64,000 nt of DNA from Eubacterium multiforme (GCF_030813415.1 NZ_JAUSUF010000010.1:46967-110966); one strand, 5' to 3'. Counted from the stretch's first letter, positions 27,897 to 37,280 are shown. Notes: a model not told the origin generated them from the letters alone. Made by a program: numbers and translations.

Positions 27897-28805
27897 TTAT
27901 ATAGTACAAACTAGCCCAATACTTTCTACTATCTCTTTATAACAATTCATTTTTTCTTCTGTTGGACTCTTAAGTCCTTTTAATGTATATTCTTCTCCTA
28001 TTGCCTCATATTTATTTTCCCCATAATTATGATATGGCAATAAATCTATCTGCTTTACTGTTTTTAATTTTTTTGCAAATTCTGCAATAGCTCTTATATT
28101 TTCTTCACTACTATTAAAACCTTCTATAACAGGTACTCTAATAATCATTTCTTTAGCTATATTATCAGTTATTTTTATATTTTCTAATATTTTTTCATTA
28201 GGTACTCCTGTGAATTTCTCATGTATTTTGCTATCCATATGTTTTATATCCACCATAACTAAATCTATATAAGGTATAACTTTTTTAACAGCCATATTAT
28301 CTACATACATAGCAGTTTCAATAGCAGTATGCCATCCATATGATTTACATTCCTTTAAAAGTTCCACTGCAAAATCTGGCTGCAAAAGTGTCTCTCCACC
28401 TGAAAGAGTTATTCCTCCACCTGATCTTCTATAATGAATAGCATCCTTTTTAAGTTCTTCTATTACATCAGAAACAGTTACAGTTTTACCAACTACCTCT
28501 AAAGCTTCTGTTAAACAATTTTCTGCGCATTTAAGACAGCTATTACATTTAGACTCATCTATTATTTTATCTCTTCCTATTTTTATAGCATCTATTTCAC
28601 ATATATCCTCACATTGCTTGCAGCTTATACATAAACTTTTATTGTACATAATTTGTGGCTTAACCTTTTGTGATTCTGGATTACTACACCATAAACATGA
28701 CATTGGACATCCTTTAAAGAAAACTATACTTCTTGTTCCCGGTCCATCATGTAGTGAAAATTTCTGTATATTAAATATAACCCCTTTTTTATTATCTCCT
28801 ATCAT
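27897..28805 (-). CDS. dhaB2: glycerol dehydratase activase (radical SAM, glycyl-radical activating enzyme)
   Basis: A 302-aa activase that installs the glycyl radical on the dehydratase using SAM. The radical-SAM cluster motif is CPMSCLWC, within FSLHDGPGTRS...FFKGCPMSCLWCSNPES. Two further 4Fe-4S motifs (CISCKQCEDIC, CNSCLKCAENC) follow, then GGGITLSGGETLLQPDF. This layout and sequence match the C. butyricum DhaB2 that I recall. It lies 24 bp behind dhaB1, with AGGAG before its ATG, so it forms one operon. It is active only under strict anaerobiosis. Confidence 0.93.
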   Translation of the reverse strand: MIGDNKKGVIFNIQKFSLHDGPGTRSIVFFKGCPMSCLWCSNPESQKVKPQIMYNKSLCISCKQCEDICEIDAIKIGRDKIIDESKCNSCLKCAENCLTEALEVVGKTVTVSDVIEELKKDAIHYRRSGGGITLSGGETLLQPDFAVELLKECKSYGWHTAIETAMYVDNMAVKKVIPYIDLVMVDIKHMDSKIHEKFTGVPNEKILENIKITDNIAKEMIIRVPVIEGFNSSEENIRAIAEFAKKLKTVKQIDLLPYHNYGENKYEAIGEEYTLKGLKSPTEEKMNCYKEIVESIGLVCTI

Positions 28806-28829
28806 GTTTATTCTCCTCTATAATTATTT

Positions 28830-31205
28830 TTACATAACATGTTCTGTTCTCTTTATAATATCATCTTGTATTGATTTATCTAAGGAAATAAATTGAGCAC
28901 TATATCCTGCAACTCTAACTATTAAATCTTGATAATCTCTTGGATTTTTTTGAGCCTTTAATAATGTTTCTCTATCTATAACATTATATTGAACATGCAT
29001 ACCTTTTTGGTCAAAATAACTTCTAACTATTGATGCTAAGTTCATTAATCCTTTATCACCCTTTAATGCTGATGGATGGAATTTTTGATTAAATAATGTT
29101 CCATTTGAAGCACTAAAATGATCTAATTTTGCAACTGAATTACATGCAGCAGTAGGACCTGAAACGTCACAACCTCTTGATGGGGAAACACCATCTGCTA
29201 ATGGCTCACCAGCTACTCTTCCATCTGGTGTTGCTCCTGTTAATGTACCAAAGTATACATTTATTGATGATGGATAAAGACCAGCTTGGAATTGTCCTCC
29301 TCTTGGATTTTCATATCTACTAACTTCAGTTGTATATACTAATGCTCCTTCTCTAGCTAATTCATCTACTTCATCAATATCATTACCATACTTAGGACAT
29401 TTTTTCTTTAAGATTTCCTTTAACATAGGATTACTTTCAAAATTATTTGCTAATCCTTCTTTTAATTCTTTAGCTGTTACTTTTTTATCATCAAAAACAA
29501 GTTTTTTAACTGCCATTAATGAATCTCCAACATTTGCAACTCCAACACCTTGTGGTCCACTAAAGTTATAATGAGCTCCACCATCTTGTAATGATTTTCC
29601 AACACTTATACAATCTTCTACCATTGAAGATAAAAATGGTAATGGTGCTCTTTCAGCATGAGCTATATCTATACAGTTATCTGCTATACACATATGCTTT
29701 ACAAAATATCTCATTTGCATTTCATAGGATTCCATAAATTCTTCAAAAGATTTCATCTTTGTAAATTCTTTTGTTTTTGGTCCTATTTGTTTACCTTTAT
29801 CCATTCCTGAATTTATAGTTAATTCTACTATTCTAGCTAAATTAAAGAATGCTGAATCATGCCAGCCTTCAGTTTTTCCCCATTTTTGTGGTTCAACACA
29901 TCCTATAATTCCATAATCTCTAGCATCTTCTAAAGTAACTCCTCTAGATACTAATGCAGGTATTATAACTTCATCATTATAGTAAGCTGGTATTCCAAGA
30001 CCTTCCCTTGTAACCTCACAACATCTTAATAAAAATTCCTCTGGAGTTTTATTCCATATTCTTACTGATAATGATGGTTGAGGTAATCTTACATGTGCTG
30101 ATGCCTTTAATGCCATATAAGATAATTCATTAGTTGCATCCTTTCCACCTTTGTCTTGTCCACCTACAATTAAATTTTGATATAATGGATATCCTCCAAA
30201 GAACTTAGTTGAAATTTCATCTCTTACTTTATTAATATCATTTAATTTTATCCAAATACATTCTATTAATTCTTGTGCAAAGTCTTTAGTTATTTTTCCA
30301 TTCTCAATATCTTTTATATAGTAAGGATACATATATTGGTCAAATCGAGTTGGTGAAATAGAATGTCCATTTGATTCTATATTAATTATTGCATGTACAA
30401 ACCAGAATGATTGACATGCTTCATAAAAGGAAGTTGCTCCATTTTTAGGCACTCTTTCACATATAGCTGCTATTTTTTCTAATTCTTTTTTTCTATTCTT
30501 ATCTTCAGTTTTTTCTGCTAGTTCTTTTGCTTTTTTAGCATATCTTTCTGCAAATTTTATAGCTGCTTTGCAAGAAACTATAACACTTTCTAAGAAATTT
30601 CTTTTCTTAATATAATTTGGATCAGCTTCATCACTTTCTTCCATTTTTTTAATAGCTTTTTCTATAATTCCACTAAAACCTACTTTTAATACAAGTCCAT
30701 AATCTACTGAAATATGTCCAACTCCATTAAAATAATAATTTCCAACTGTAAATACATCTGAATTCATAGCATCTATAGTTTCTTTAGACATATATGAAGT
30801 TGCTAGTTCATTAGTAGTTTTACCATCCCAATATTCAAAAACTTCTTGTAACTTCTTTTTAGATTCTTCAGATATTTGGAAGGCATCTCCTGTTCTTTTA
30901 TCAAGTTTATCTAATTCATCTTCTAGCCACTTATTTGAAAATTCAGGGAATACTTGTGAAGATCTAGGTTCTTTAGTTAAACTACCTACAATAAGTTCAT
31001 CATCTCTAATTATTACAGGTAAATTTTCTAACATCTTTTTAAGAGCTAATCCTCTTCTTACTATTGCAGGTTCCTCTTCTGTCTCCTTAAAAGATTCTGT
31101 TATTAAAATTGCTCTTTCTGTTTCAACACAAGGTGATGCATTTAATATTTGAGCCTTTAGTTTTTTAATTCTTTCTGTTGGTTCACCAAATCCTTTACTT
31201 ATCAT
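28830..31205 (-). CDS. dhaB1: B12-independent glycerol dehydratase (glycyl radical enzyme)
   Basis: A 791-aa glycyl radical enzyme that dehydrates glycerol to 3-hydroxypropionaldehyde. The catalytic cysteine and glutamate lie in GIIGCVEPQKWG, the glycyl-radical loop in VRVAGYSAQFISL near the C-terminus, and substrate His/Ser in ESNGHSISPTRFDQ. The sequence closely resembles the C. butyricum DhaB1 (787 aa) throughout, including the start MISKGFGEPTERI and the ending RTEHVM. It is followed by its activase; a two-component-like pair lies upstream. No 1,3-propanediol dehydrogenase gene is present in this window. Confidence 0.93.
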   Translation of the reverse strand: MISKGFGEPTERIKKLKAQILNASPCVETERAILITESFKETEEEPAIVRRGLALKKMLENLPVIIRDDELIVGSLTKEPRSSQVFPEFSNKWLEDELDKLDKRTGDAFQISEESKKKLQEVFEYWDGKTTNELATSYMSKETIDAMNSDVFTVGNYYFNGVGHISVDYGLVLKVGFSGIIEKAIKKMEESDEADPNYIKKRNFLESVIVSCKAAIKFAERYAKKAKELAEKTEDKNRKKELEKIAAICERVPKNGATSFYEACQSFWFVHAIINIESNGHSISPTRFDQYMYPYYIKDIENGKITKDFAQELIECIWIKLNDINKVRDEISTKFFGGYPLYQNLIVGGQDKGGKDATNELSYMALKASAHVRLPQPSLSVRIWNKTPEEFLLRCCEVTREGLGIPAYYNDEVIIPALVSRGVTLEDARDYGIIGCVEPQKWGKTEGWHDSAFFNLARIVELTINSGMDKGKQIGPKTKEFTKMKSFEEFMESYEMQMRYFVKHMCIADNCIDIAHAERAPLPFLSSMVEDCISVGKSLQDGGAHYNFSGPQGVGVANVGDSLMAVKKLVFDDKKVTAKELKEGLANNFESNPMLKEILKKKCPKYGNDIDEVDELAREGALVYTTEVSRYENPRGGQFQAGLYPSSINVYFGTLTGATPDGRVAGEPLADGVSPSRGCDVSGPTAACNSVAKLDHFSASNGTLFNQKFHPSALKGDKGLMNLASIVRSYFDQKGMHVQYNVIDRETLLKAQKNPRDYQDLIVRVAGYSAQFISLDKSIQDDIIKRTEHVM

Positions 31206-31315
31206 AACTATCTCTCCTTTTATAAAATAATTTTTGCTTATGTATTAAACCTTTTCATTTTATGATTTAATACTATCATTTAATCGATAAATTTTTAACA
31301 AACTTTTTTGTTGTC

Positions 31316-31340
31316 TATTTGTACTATTTTGCTACAAATA
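31316..31340 (-). promoter_or_regulatory. inverted repeat upstream of dhaB1, candidate operator
   Basis: TATTTGTA and TACAAATA separated by 9 bases lie about 110 bp upstream of the dhaB1 start, in the only intergenic gap between the regulator gene and the dehydratase. This is a plausible site for the AraC-type regulator; direct evidence is lacking. Confidence 0.4.
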
Positions 31341-31377
31341 CTATCCCTTTAAATTTTCATAGCAAAAATTTACCTAT

Positions 31378-31410
31378 AAAAAAAACTGCTGATAAGATAA
31401 TCAACAGTTT
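31378..31410 (-). terminator. rho-independent terminator of the regulator gene
   Basis: On the minus strand AAAACTGTTGAT pairs with ATCAGCAGTTTT around a short loop, followed by a T-run. It separates the regulator transcript from dhaB1. Confidence 0.8.
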
Positions 31411-32462
31411 TAAATCTTTTTATTTCTATATTCAGATGGGGTTATCCCAACTATTTTTTTAAATACCTTTGAAAAGTAGCTTGATTCATCATAACCTAAT
31501 TCTAAGGCTATATTAAATATAGATATATCTGTATTTTCTAACATATATTTAGCTTTTTCAATCTTATATATGTTTACATAATCAATAAATTTCATTCCTA
31601 CATCTTTTTTAAACAACTTACTAAAATAATATATACTAAAATTACAAACCTTAGCTGTATCCTCTAATGTTATACGTTCCTTATAATGTTTATCTATATA
31701 TTGTAATGCTATATTTATGCTATCATTTATCTTTTTTTCACCTATTAATTTATTATGTATAGTAAAGTTGTTATCACTAAATATTTTGTTCCAAAATTTA
31801 TCTATATATATTTTTATATCATCTACAGATTTTAATGCTATTATATCTTTTATAAATAATTCTTCATTGATATAATTAAAAATTTCTGGTTTTATTTTTC
31901 CATAAACACTTATAATCTTTTTAATTATATAAATTACTTTTTCTTTAAATTCTAAAATACCATTACTTTTTAATGTATAAATATGGTTAACATCATTTAA
32001 TAATTTTTTTGCTTCTATTAAATCTCCTGATATTATCTTATCTAAAAGTAAAAATTCCTTTTCTTTTAATCTATTAATATTAGTTTCTAAACTTAATATT
32101 TCTTTATTTAAAATATCTAATACACTTTCCCTACATATAGGTTTAAGTAAAAAATTGTTTATTTCCTTAACTAGTTTCTCGTAATTAGAACTTTTGGAAT
32201 AATTACAATATCCTACCATCATTATTATTACTTTTGTATTATTTCTTTTCTTTATAATATCACAAACTTCTAAAGAATTTATTCCTGGAATTTCGTTACT
32301 TATTATTATAATATCAGGATCTAAATCTTTATCTAATTTTAAGGCAATCTCACCACATTCTGCTATACCAACTATATTTAACTTATCTTCTAAAGGTTTA
32401 ATAATCTTTTTAAAAGCTTCTATTTCTAAAATATCATCATCAATTAATAATAATCTATACAC
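31410..32462 (-). CDS. AraC-type response regulator with degenerate receiver
   Basis: A 350-aa protein with an N-terminal CheY-like receiver (residues 1-125), a linker and a C-terminal AraC HTH pair (from about 245: KINDSINIALQYIDKHYKERITLEDTAK..., ending ITPSEYRNKKI). The acidic pair of the receiver is present (LLIDDD) and the KP motif is intact, but the aligned phosphoacceptor Asp is Ser at residue 55 (IISNEIPG in place of the usual TDxxMP) and the Ser/Thr before GY is Val. It lies 16 bp behind the sensor gene and probably controls dhaB1B2. Confidence 0.9.
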   Translation of the reverse strand: MYRLLLIDDDILEIEAFKKIIKPLEDKLNIVGIAECGEIALKLDKDLDPDIIIISNEIPGINSLEVCDIIKKRNNTKVIIMMVGYCNYSKSSNYEKLVKEINNFLLKPICRESVLDILNKEILSLETNINRLKEKEFLLLDKIISGDLIEAKKLLNDVNHIYTLKSNGILEFKEKVIYIIKKIISVYGKIKPEIFNYINEELFIKDIIALKSVDDIKIYIDKFWNKIFSDNNFTIHNKLIGEKKINDSINIALQYIDKHYKERITLEDTAKVCNFSIYYFSKLFKKDVGMKFIDYVNIYKIEKAKYMLENTDISIFNIALELGYDESSYFSKVFKKIVGITPSEYRNKKI

Positions 32463-32478
32463 CTTTTATTTTTTACCT

Positions 32479-33678
32479 CTATTCTTTTAAAAATTTTATA
32501 ATTACTTCAGTACCTTTATTTATTTCACTTTTTATATCTATTTTATAATTATATCTATAAAATTTATTCATCCTCTCCTTAACATTACTAATTCCATTTC
32601 CATTAATTTTTTTATTCATATTTATATTCTCTAATAAATCTTCTTCAATTCCAACTCCATTATCCTTTATTGATACTACAATAAATTCATCATTTTCTAA
32701 TAGAGAAATATTTATAAAGGCTCCTTTATCCTTTGATTTTAATCCATGAGTTATAGCATTTTCTACAAATGGATAAATCATCATAAATGGAATTTTTATG
32801 CTTTTATACCTATCATCCATATTTATAGAAAAATCTAATCTTTTTGAAAACCTTATCTTTTGAAGGCTTAAATAATCTAATATATACTTTAATTCCTCTT
32901 CTATAGTTACAACTTTATTAGATTTCTCATAAGAAAACCTTATCATGTTTGATAGTTTAAAAAGAACTTCCCTTGTATTTGGAGCATCTTCTATTATAGC
33001 TAAAGAACAGGCACTATTTAATATGTTAAATATAAACCTTTGGCTAGTTATACATTCAAGAGATTTTAATGTTGATTTTTCTAATTCTCTCTCAAGCTCT
33101 ATTTGTTTAAATTTAGACCTTTTAACATCCTTATCTTTTTCATCTATTTCTTCTTGGCTCATCTTAAAAAGAGCTTCTCCTATAATATAATTAGATATAT
33201 GGAAAAGCATTTCTGCAATTGATTGAATCTTATTTAAAGACATTACTGTTAAATTTTTATATGCGGATTTAAGTTTATGTTCTTCAATAGAATGATGAAT
33301 AGGAACTATATTTTCTAAATTTGAATTCTCCTCTTCTACTAGAATTTGTCCACCCATTAATAACCCTAAATACTGATCTTCTACAATTATTGGTATTGCA
33401 AAATCAACTAATCCCATATGACATTTATATATATAAGGTTTTCCACACCTTGCCGCTTCTAATCCCCCCATAGAATCACACTTTTCACATAAATGGGTAA
33501 AATTTTTATCAGAACGAATTATTTTACAAAATTCCGTACAACAACTATGCTTAGTAAAAGGTTTACCTTTATAATCTGTTGTTAAAATAGCTACCCCCGT
33601 TGCCTTTGAAATATCCTCTTGGATTTTTTGAAAATCTTTAACATCTATTATATTTTTAAGACTAATAAATTTATTCAA
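32479..33678 (-). CDS. PocR-domain sensor, LytS-like kinase lacking the phosphoacceptor His
   Basis: A 399-aa soluble sensor. Residues 1-170 form a PocR ligand domain (KGKPFTKHSCCTEFCKIIR, then CEKCDSMGGLEAARCGKPYIYKCHMGLVDFA and IPIIVEDQYLGLLMGGQILV), a fold that binds small diols or related metabolites. The C-terminal part is a LytS/YesM-like kinase: the ATPase N box (PFVENAITHG) and DNGVGI G box are intact, but the motif usually read QINPHFLFN is ITSQRFIFN, so the phosphoacceptor His is Arg at residue 214. No membrane spans. Just upstream of the regulator gene. Confidence 0.9.
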   Translation of the reverse strand: MNKFISLKNIIDVKDFQKIQEDISKATGVAILTTDYKGKPFTKHSCCTEFCKIIRSDKNFTHLCEKCDSMGGLEAARCGKPYIYKCHMGLVDFAIPIIVEDQYLGLLMGGQILVEEENSNLENIVPIHHSIEEHKLKSAYKNLTVMSLNKIQSIAEMLFHISNYIIGEALFKMSQEEIDEKDKDVKRSKFKQIELERELEKSTLKSLECITSQRFIFNILNSACSLAIIEDAPNTREVLFKLSNMIRFSYEKSNKVVTIEEELKYILDYLSLQKIRFSKRLDFSINMDDRYKSIKIPFMMIYPFVENAITHGLKSKDKGAFINISLLENDEFIVVSIKDNGVGIEEDLLENINMNKKINGNGISNVKERMNKFYRYNYKIDIKSEINKGTEVIIKFLKE

Positions 33679-34217
33679 TATATACCCCCTAATAGCATTT
33701 TAAATTTGTTGTATTTTGAAATATAATTAAATTTTTCTAATAATATACAAAAAAATTATATCATTAACCTATTTTTAATTCAATTAATCCATTTATTCTA
33801 TTAATACAAATTGTTTTCAATTATATTACAATTTAACATTTACACTTGAAATTTTGGATAATTGGAAGTATAGTAACTATGCTATATATTTTATATTTAA
33901 TTTTGTTAACTTAATATTAATAATTTTAAATATTATTCTAGTATAGTATTGTTCTGCCTTAACTATAGAATTTATTTGTTTTTGAAAATTAAATTTAAGG
34001 AAATTTTTTTAATAAAGGTATTTAATATTTAACAAATGAAAAACAATTATATTTTTAAAGGCATTTTCTCAACCAATGAAGTAAAATGGTAATATGACTT
34101 TAATAAATTTTAAGGATTATTATAGATACAATATTTAATTTTTATTTAATTTGGAGGGAGTACATTATGAAATAAAATAAATATTAAATTTCGTAGTAGG
34201 GGGAGATATTAGTTATT
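33679..34217. other. 538-bp AT-rich intergenic region with a two-codon leader frame
   Basis: No gene fits here. It separates the divergent sensor (minus) and L,D-transpeptidase (plus) genes and should hold both promoters. Notable is GGAGG at 34153-34157, then ATG AAA TAA at 34167-34175: a strong ribosome binding site in front of a two-codon Met-Lys frame about 50 bases before the real start. The rest is AT-rich sequence in which I see no clear element. Confidence 0.4.
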
Positions 34218-35621
34218 ATGAAAAGAAGGCAACACGATAAGCATTATACTAAAAATGAAAAAATTATTATAGGTATTATTATTTCTTTTTGCGTTTTACT
34301 TGCCGTATATCTAGGAACATCACTATATTTTAGCAATCATTTTTATTTTGGAACTGTTATAAATAATGTTAATGCATCATGCAAAACCGTTGATGAAGTA
34401 AATAAAGAAATATCATCTGGAATTAATACATATTCATTAGAATTAGTAGGACGAAATAATGTGAAAGAAAAAATTACTTCTTCTGATATTGATTTAAAAT
34501 ATAATCAAAATGGTAAAGTGAAACAATTAAAAGATGAACAAAATCCTTTTGGATGGGTTGTTTCAATATTTAAGAAATCTAATTATGAAGTGCCTGGAAT
34601 TATTACTTATAACAAAGAAAAGTTAGACAAGTGCTTTAATAATTTAGCTTATTTTAATAAGAAGGATGTAGTTAATCCTAAAAATGCTAGTTTAAAGTAT
34701 ACAGATAATGGTTATGAAATTGTTGATGAAGTTTACGGAAATAAAGTAAATCCATCTATTTTATATAAGGATATTGAAACTGCACTTATTAATAGGGAAA
34801 AAACTTTAAATTTAGAAAAACTTAATTGCTATGAAAATCCAAAATATACTTCAAAATCTCAAGAAGTTATTGATGCTAAGAAAACTCTTGATAAATATGT
34901 ATCAGCAAAGGTAACTTATAAAATTGGTGATAATACAGAAGTAGTTAATGGATCATTAATCCACAACTGGCTTGATGTTACTAACAATATGAAAGTTGTT
35001 GTTAATCAAGCTAAAGTTAGAAATTATATAAGTGGACTAGCTAACACTTATGACACTCGTGGAAAAACAAGAAACTTCGCTTCATCTACTGGAAAAACTG
35101 TTAAAGTTAGTGGAGGTAGCTATGGTTGGGCAATTAATATTCCTGAAGAAACTAATAATTTAATTTCTATAATAAAAAAAGGTGAAACTGTAACTAAAGA
35201 ACCAAAATATGCACAAACAGCAGTATCACATGGCTCTAATGACATAGGAAACACTTATGTTGAAATTGATTTAACAAAACAACATTTATGGTTCTATAAA
35301 GATGGTGCACTTGTAGTTGAAGGTAACGTTGTTACAGGAAATGAAAGTAATAATCATGGAACTCCTCCAGGTGTTTACAGCTTATATTACAAAGAAAGAA
35401 ATGCTACATTAAAAGGTCAAAATTATCGTACTCCAGTTGATTATTGGATGCCATTTAATAATGGTATCGGAATACACGATGCAAAATGGAGAAATAAATT
35501 TGGTGGAGATATTTATAAAACAAGTGGTTCTCACGGTTGTATAAATTCACCACATGAATTAGCAGAAACAATATTTAATAATATTTCAGCAGGTACTCCA
35601 ATTGTATGTTATTTTGAATAA
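34218..35621 (+). CDS. L,D-transpeptidase with PG-binding domain (YkuD)
   Basis: A 467-aa cell-wall protein anchored by an N-terminal membrane helix (residues 14-34). Tandem PG-binding-4-like domains span the middle (residues 50-300). The C-terminal YkuD catalytic domain has the invariant HxnSHGC motif, here SGSHGCINSP, with Cys as nucleophile. It makes 3-3 cross-links in peptidoglycan and is insensitive to most beta-lactams. GGGGGAG lies 12 bases upstream. Monocistronic, ending in a terminator. Confidence 0.93.
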   Translation: MKRRQHDKHYTKNEKIIIGIIISFCVLLAVYLGTSLYFSNHFYFGTVINNVNASCKTVDEVNKEISSGINTYSLELVGRNNVKEKITSSDIDLKYNQNGKVKQLKDEQNPFGWVVSIFKKSNYEVPGIITYNKEKLDKCFNNLAYFNKKDVVNPKNASLKYTDNGYEIVDEVYGNKVNPSILYKDIETALINREKTLNLEKLNCYENPKYTSKSQEVIDAKKTLDKYVSAKVTYKIGDNTEVVNGSLIHNWLDVTNNMKVVVNQAKVRNYISGLANTYDTRGKTRNFASSTGKTVKVSGGSYGWAINIPEETNNLISIIKKGETVTKEPKYAQTAVSHGSNDIGNTYVEIDLTKQHLWFYKDGALVVEGNVVTGNESNNHGTPPGVYSLYYKERNATLKGQNYRTPVDYWMPFNNGIGIHDAKWRNKFGGDIYKTSGSHGCINSPHELAETIFNNISAGTPIVCYFE

Positions 35622-35627
35622 CATCAA

Positions 35628-35665
35628 AAATAAGTAAGGCTTTACAAAGTCTTACTTATTTTTTT
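35628..35665 (+). terminator. rho-independent terminator
   Basis: AAATAAGTAAG, a 12-nt loop, CTTACTTATTT and a T-run, directly after the transpeptidase stop. Confidence 0.88.
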
Positions 35666-35679
35666 ATTAATATTTATCA

Positions 35680-35708
35680 TTGACTTTGATAAATTTTTCT
35701 TTTATAAT
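35680..35708 (+). promoter_or_regulatory. promoter of the second T-box transcript
   Basis: TTGACT at 35680-35685 and TATAAT at 35703-35708 with a 17-nt spacer; the start is expected near 35715, just before the T-box leader. A small hairpin (AATTCTTACT/AGTAAGAATT, 35720-35744) opens the transcript. Confidence 0.75.
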
Positions 35709-35714
35709 TTATTT

Positions 35715-36058
35715 AAAGAAATTCTTACTAAAACAGTAAGAATTATTTTCAATAATCTTATTTTTAAATTTAAATATCCTAAAAGCTACGATTAGAAAAA
35801 TAGATATTTTAACTTATCAGAGAGTAGTCTCCTTGGCTGTAAGAGACTTTAAGCAAAAAAATATCATTAAGTGCATCTATGAGCTCTTTTTTCGAAATTT
35901 TAAAAGTAGATTAAAGCGTGTACGCCCGTTATAGCGTTATAGTATGATTGTACTTATATTTGAGTTTTATGTATAAAGTTTTGTCTTTTACATATAAACA
36001 GAGTGGAACCGTGGAAGATTTACTTCTGCCTCTGTATTTAGAGGCAGGAGTTTTTTTA
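35715..36058 (+). promoter_or_regulatory. T-box leader (probable Cys specifier) upstream of the DAACS transporter
   Basis: The T-box core AGAGTGGAACCGTGG lies at 36000-36014, and a rho-independent terminator at 36022-36057 (CTGCCTCT/AGAGGCAG plus T-run). In stem I, GATATTTT pairs with AAAATATC; the 3' side then reads TTAAG-TGC-AT, with TGC at 35872-35874. The base after TGG is A, matching a U discriminator. Both features equal those of the cysK leader, pointing to tRNA-Cys. The leader should sense cysteine starvation and raise transporter expression. The specifier assignment is good, not proven. Confidence 0.8.
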
Positions 36059-36116
36059 TTTTTATATAATTTATACAATATAGGCTAATAAATTAATAAT
36101 TAAAGGAGGTCTTTTT

Positions 36117-37280
36117 TTGAAAAAATTATTAAACAACTTAATCTTCAAATTACTTGTAGGAGTTATAGTAGGTATATTAATTGGTGATTATGCTTCCACA
36201 AATGTAATTGGAGTTGTTGTAACAATCAAGTACATATTAGGACAAATTATCTTCTTCTCAGTACCATTAATTATTTTAGGTTTTATTGCTCCGTCTATTG
36301 CAAGACTTAGAGAAAATGCAAGTAAACTTGTAATGTATGCTATTTTAATTGCATATCTTTCATCAGTGTTTGCTGCATTTTTATCTATGATTGCAGGTTA
36401 CACATTAATACCAAAACTTTCAATTGCTTCAGCTACAGCATCATTAAATAAACTTCCAGAGCTGTTATTTAAACTAGACATTCCACCTATAATGAGTGTA
36501 ATGAGTGCTCTTGTTTTAGCTCTATTTATAGGACTTGCTACTGGATGGACAAAGTCTGATTTAGTTGAAAAGCTATTATACCAATTCCAAGATATTATAT
36601 TAAGTATAGTAAATAGAATAATAATTCCAATACTTCCATTCTTTATTGCTGCAAATTTTGCTGCATTAGCTTATGAAGGTGGAATTAAAACTCAGCTTCC
36701 TATTTTCTTTAAAGTAATAATTATAGTTTTAATAGGTCATTTTATTTGGCTTTTTGTACTATATTCAGTTGGTGGACTTATTTCTAAAGAAAATCCTTGG
36801 GAAGTACTAAAATACTATGGACCTGCATACCTTACAGCAGTTGGTACTATGTCTAGTGCAGCAACTCTTCCTGTTGCTTTAGAATGTGCAAAAAAATCTA
36901 AAGTTCTTAGAGAAGATATTGTTGATTTTGCTGTACCACTTTGTGCAAATATACATTTATGTGGATCTGTTCTTACAGAAGTATTTTTCTTAATGACAGT
37001 ATCTCAAATACTTTATGGAAAATTACCAAATCTTCCAACAATGATATTATTTATTTTATTACTTGGAATCTTCGCAATAGGTGCACCTGGAGTTCCTGGA
37101 GGCACAGTTATGGCATCTTTAGGCTTAATAATTAGTGTTCTATCCTTTAATGAAGCTGGAACTGCTCTTATTTTAACTATATTTGCACTTCAAGATAGTT
37201 TTGGAACTGCATGTAATGTTACAGGAGACGGTGCCATAACACTTATGCTTACAGGAATTGCAAAAAAGAAAAATTTATAA
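36117..37280 (+). CDS. dicarboxylate/amino acid:cation symporter (DAACS), probable cysteine/cystine uptake
   Basis: A 387-aa membrane transporter of the glutamate/dicarboxylate family: eight or so spans, re-entrant loops and a Ser/Ala-rich GTMSSAATLPVALECAKKS segment, then GAPGVPGGTVMASLG and the QDSFGTACNVTGDG block near the end. The family carries glutamate, aspartate, serine or cystine. The start is a TTG at 36117 with AAAGGAGGT upstream. The T-box leader carries a probable Cys specifier, so I infer import of cysteine or cystine; the family alone does not decide the substrate. Confidence 0.85.
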   Translation: MKKLLNNLIFKLLVGVIVGILIGDYASTNVIGVVVTIKYILGQIIFFSVPLIILGFIAPSIARLRENASKLVMYAILIAYLSSVFAAFLSMIAGYTLIPKLSIASATASLNKLPELLFKLDIPPIMSVMSALVLALFIGLATGWTKSDLVEKLLYQFQDIILSIVNRIIIPILPFFIAANFAALAYEGGIKTQLPIFFKVIIIVLIGHFIWLFVLYSVGGLISKENPWEVLKYYGPAYLTAVGTMSSAATLPVALECAKKSKVLREDIVDFAVPLCANIHLCGSVLTEVFFLMTVSQILYGKLPNLPTMILFILLLGIFAIGAPGVPGGTVMASLGLIISVLSFNEAGTALILTIFALQDSFGTACNVTGDGAITLMLTGIAKKKNL

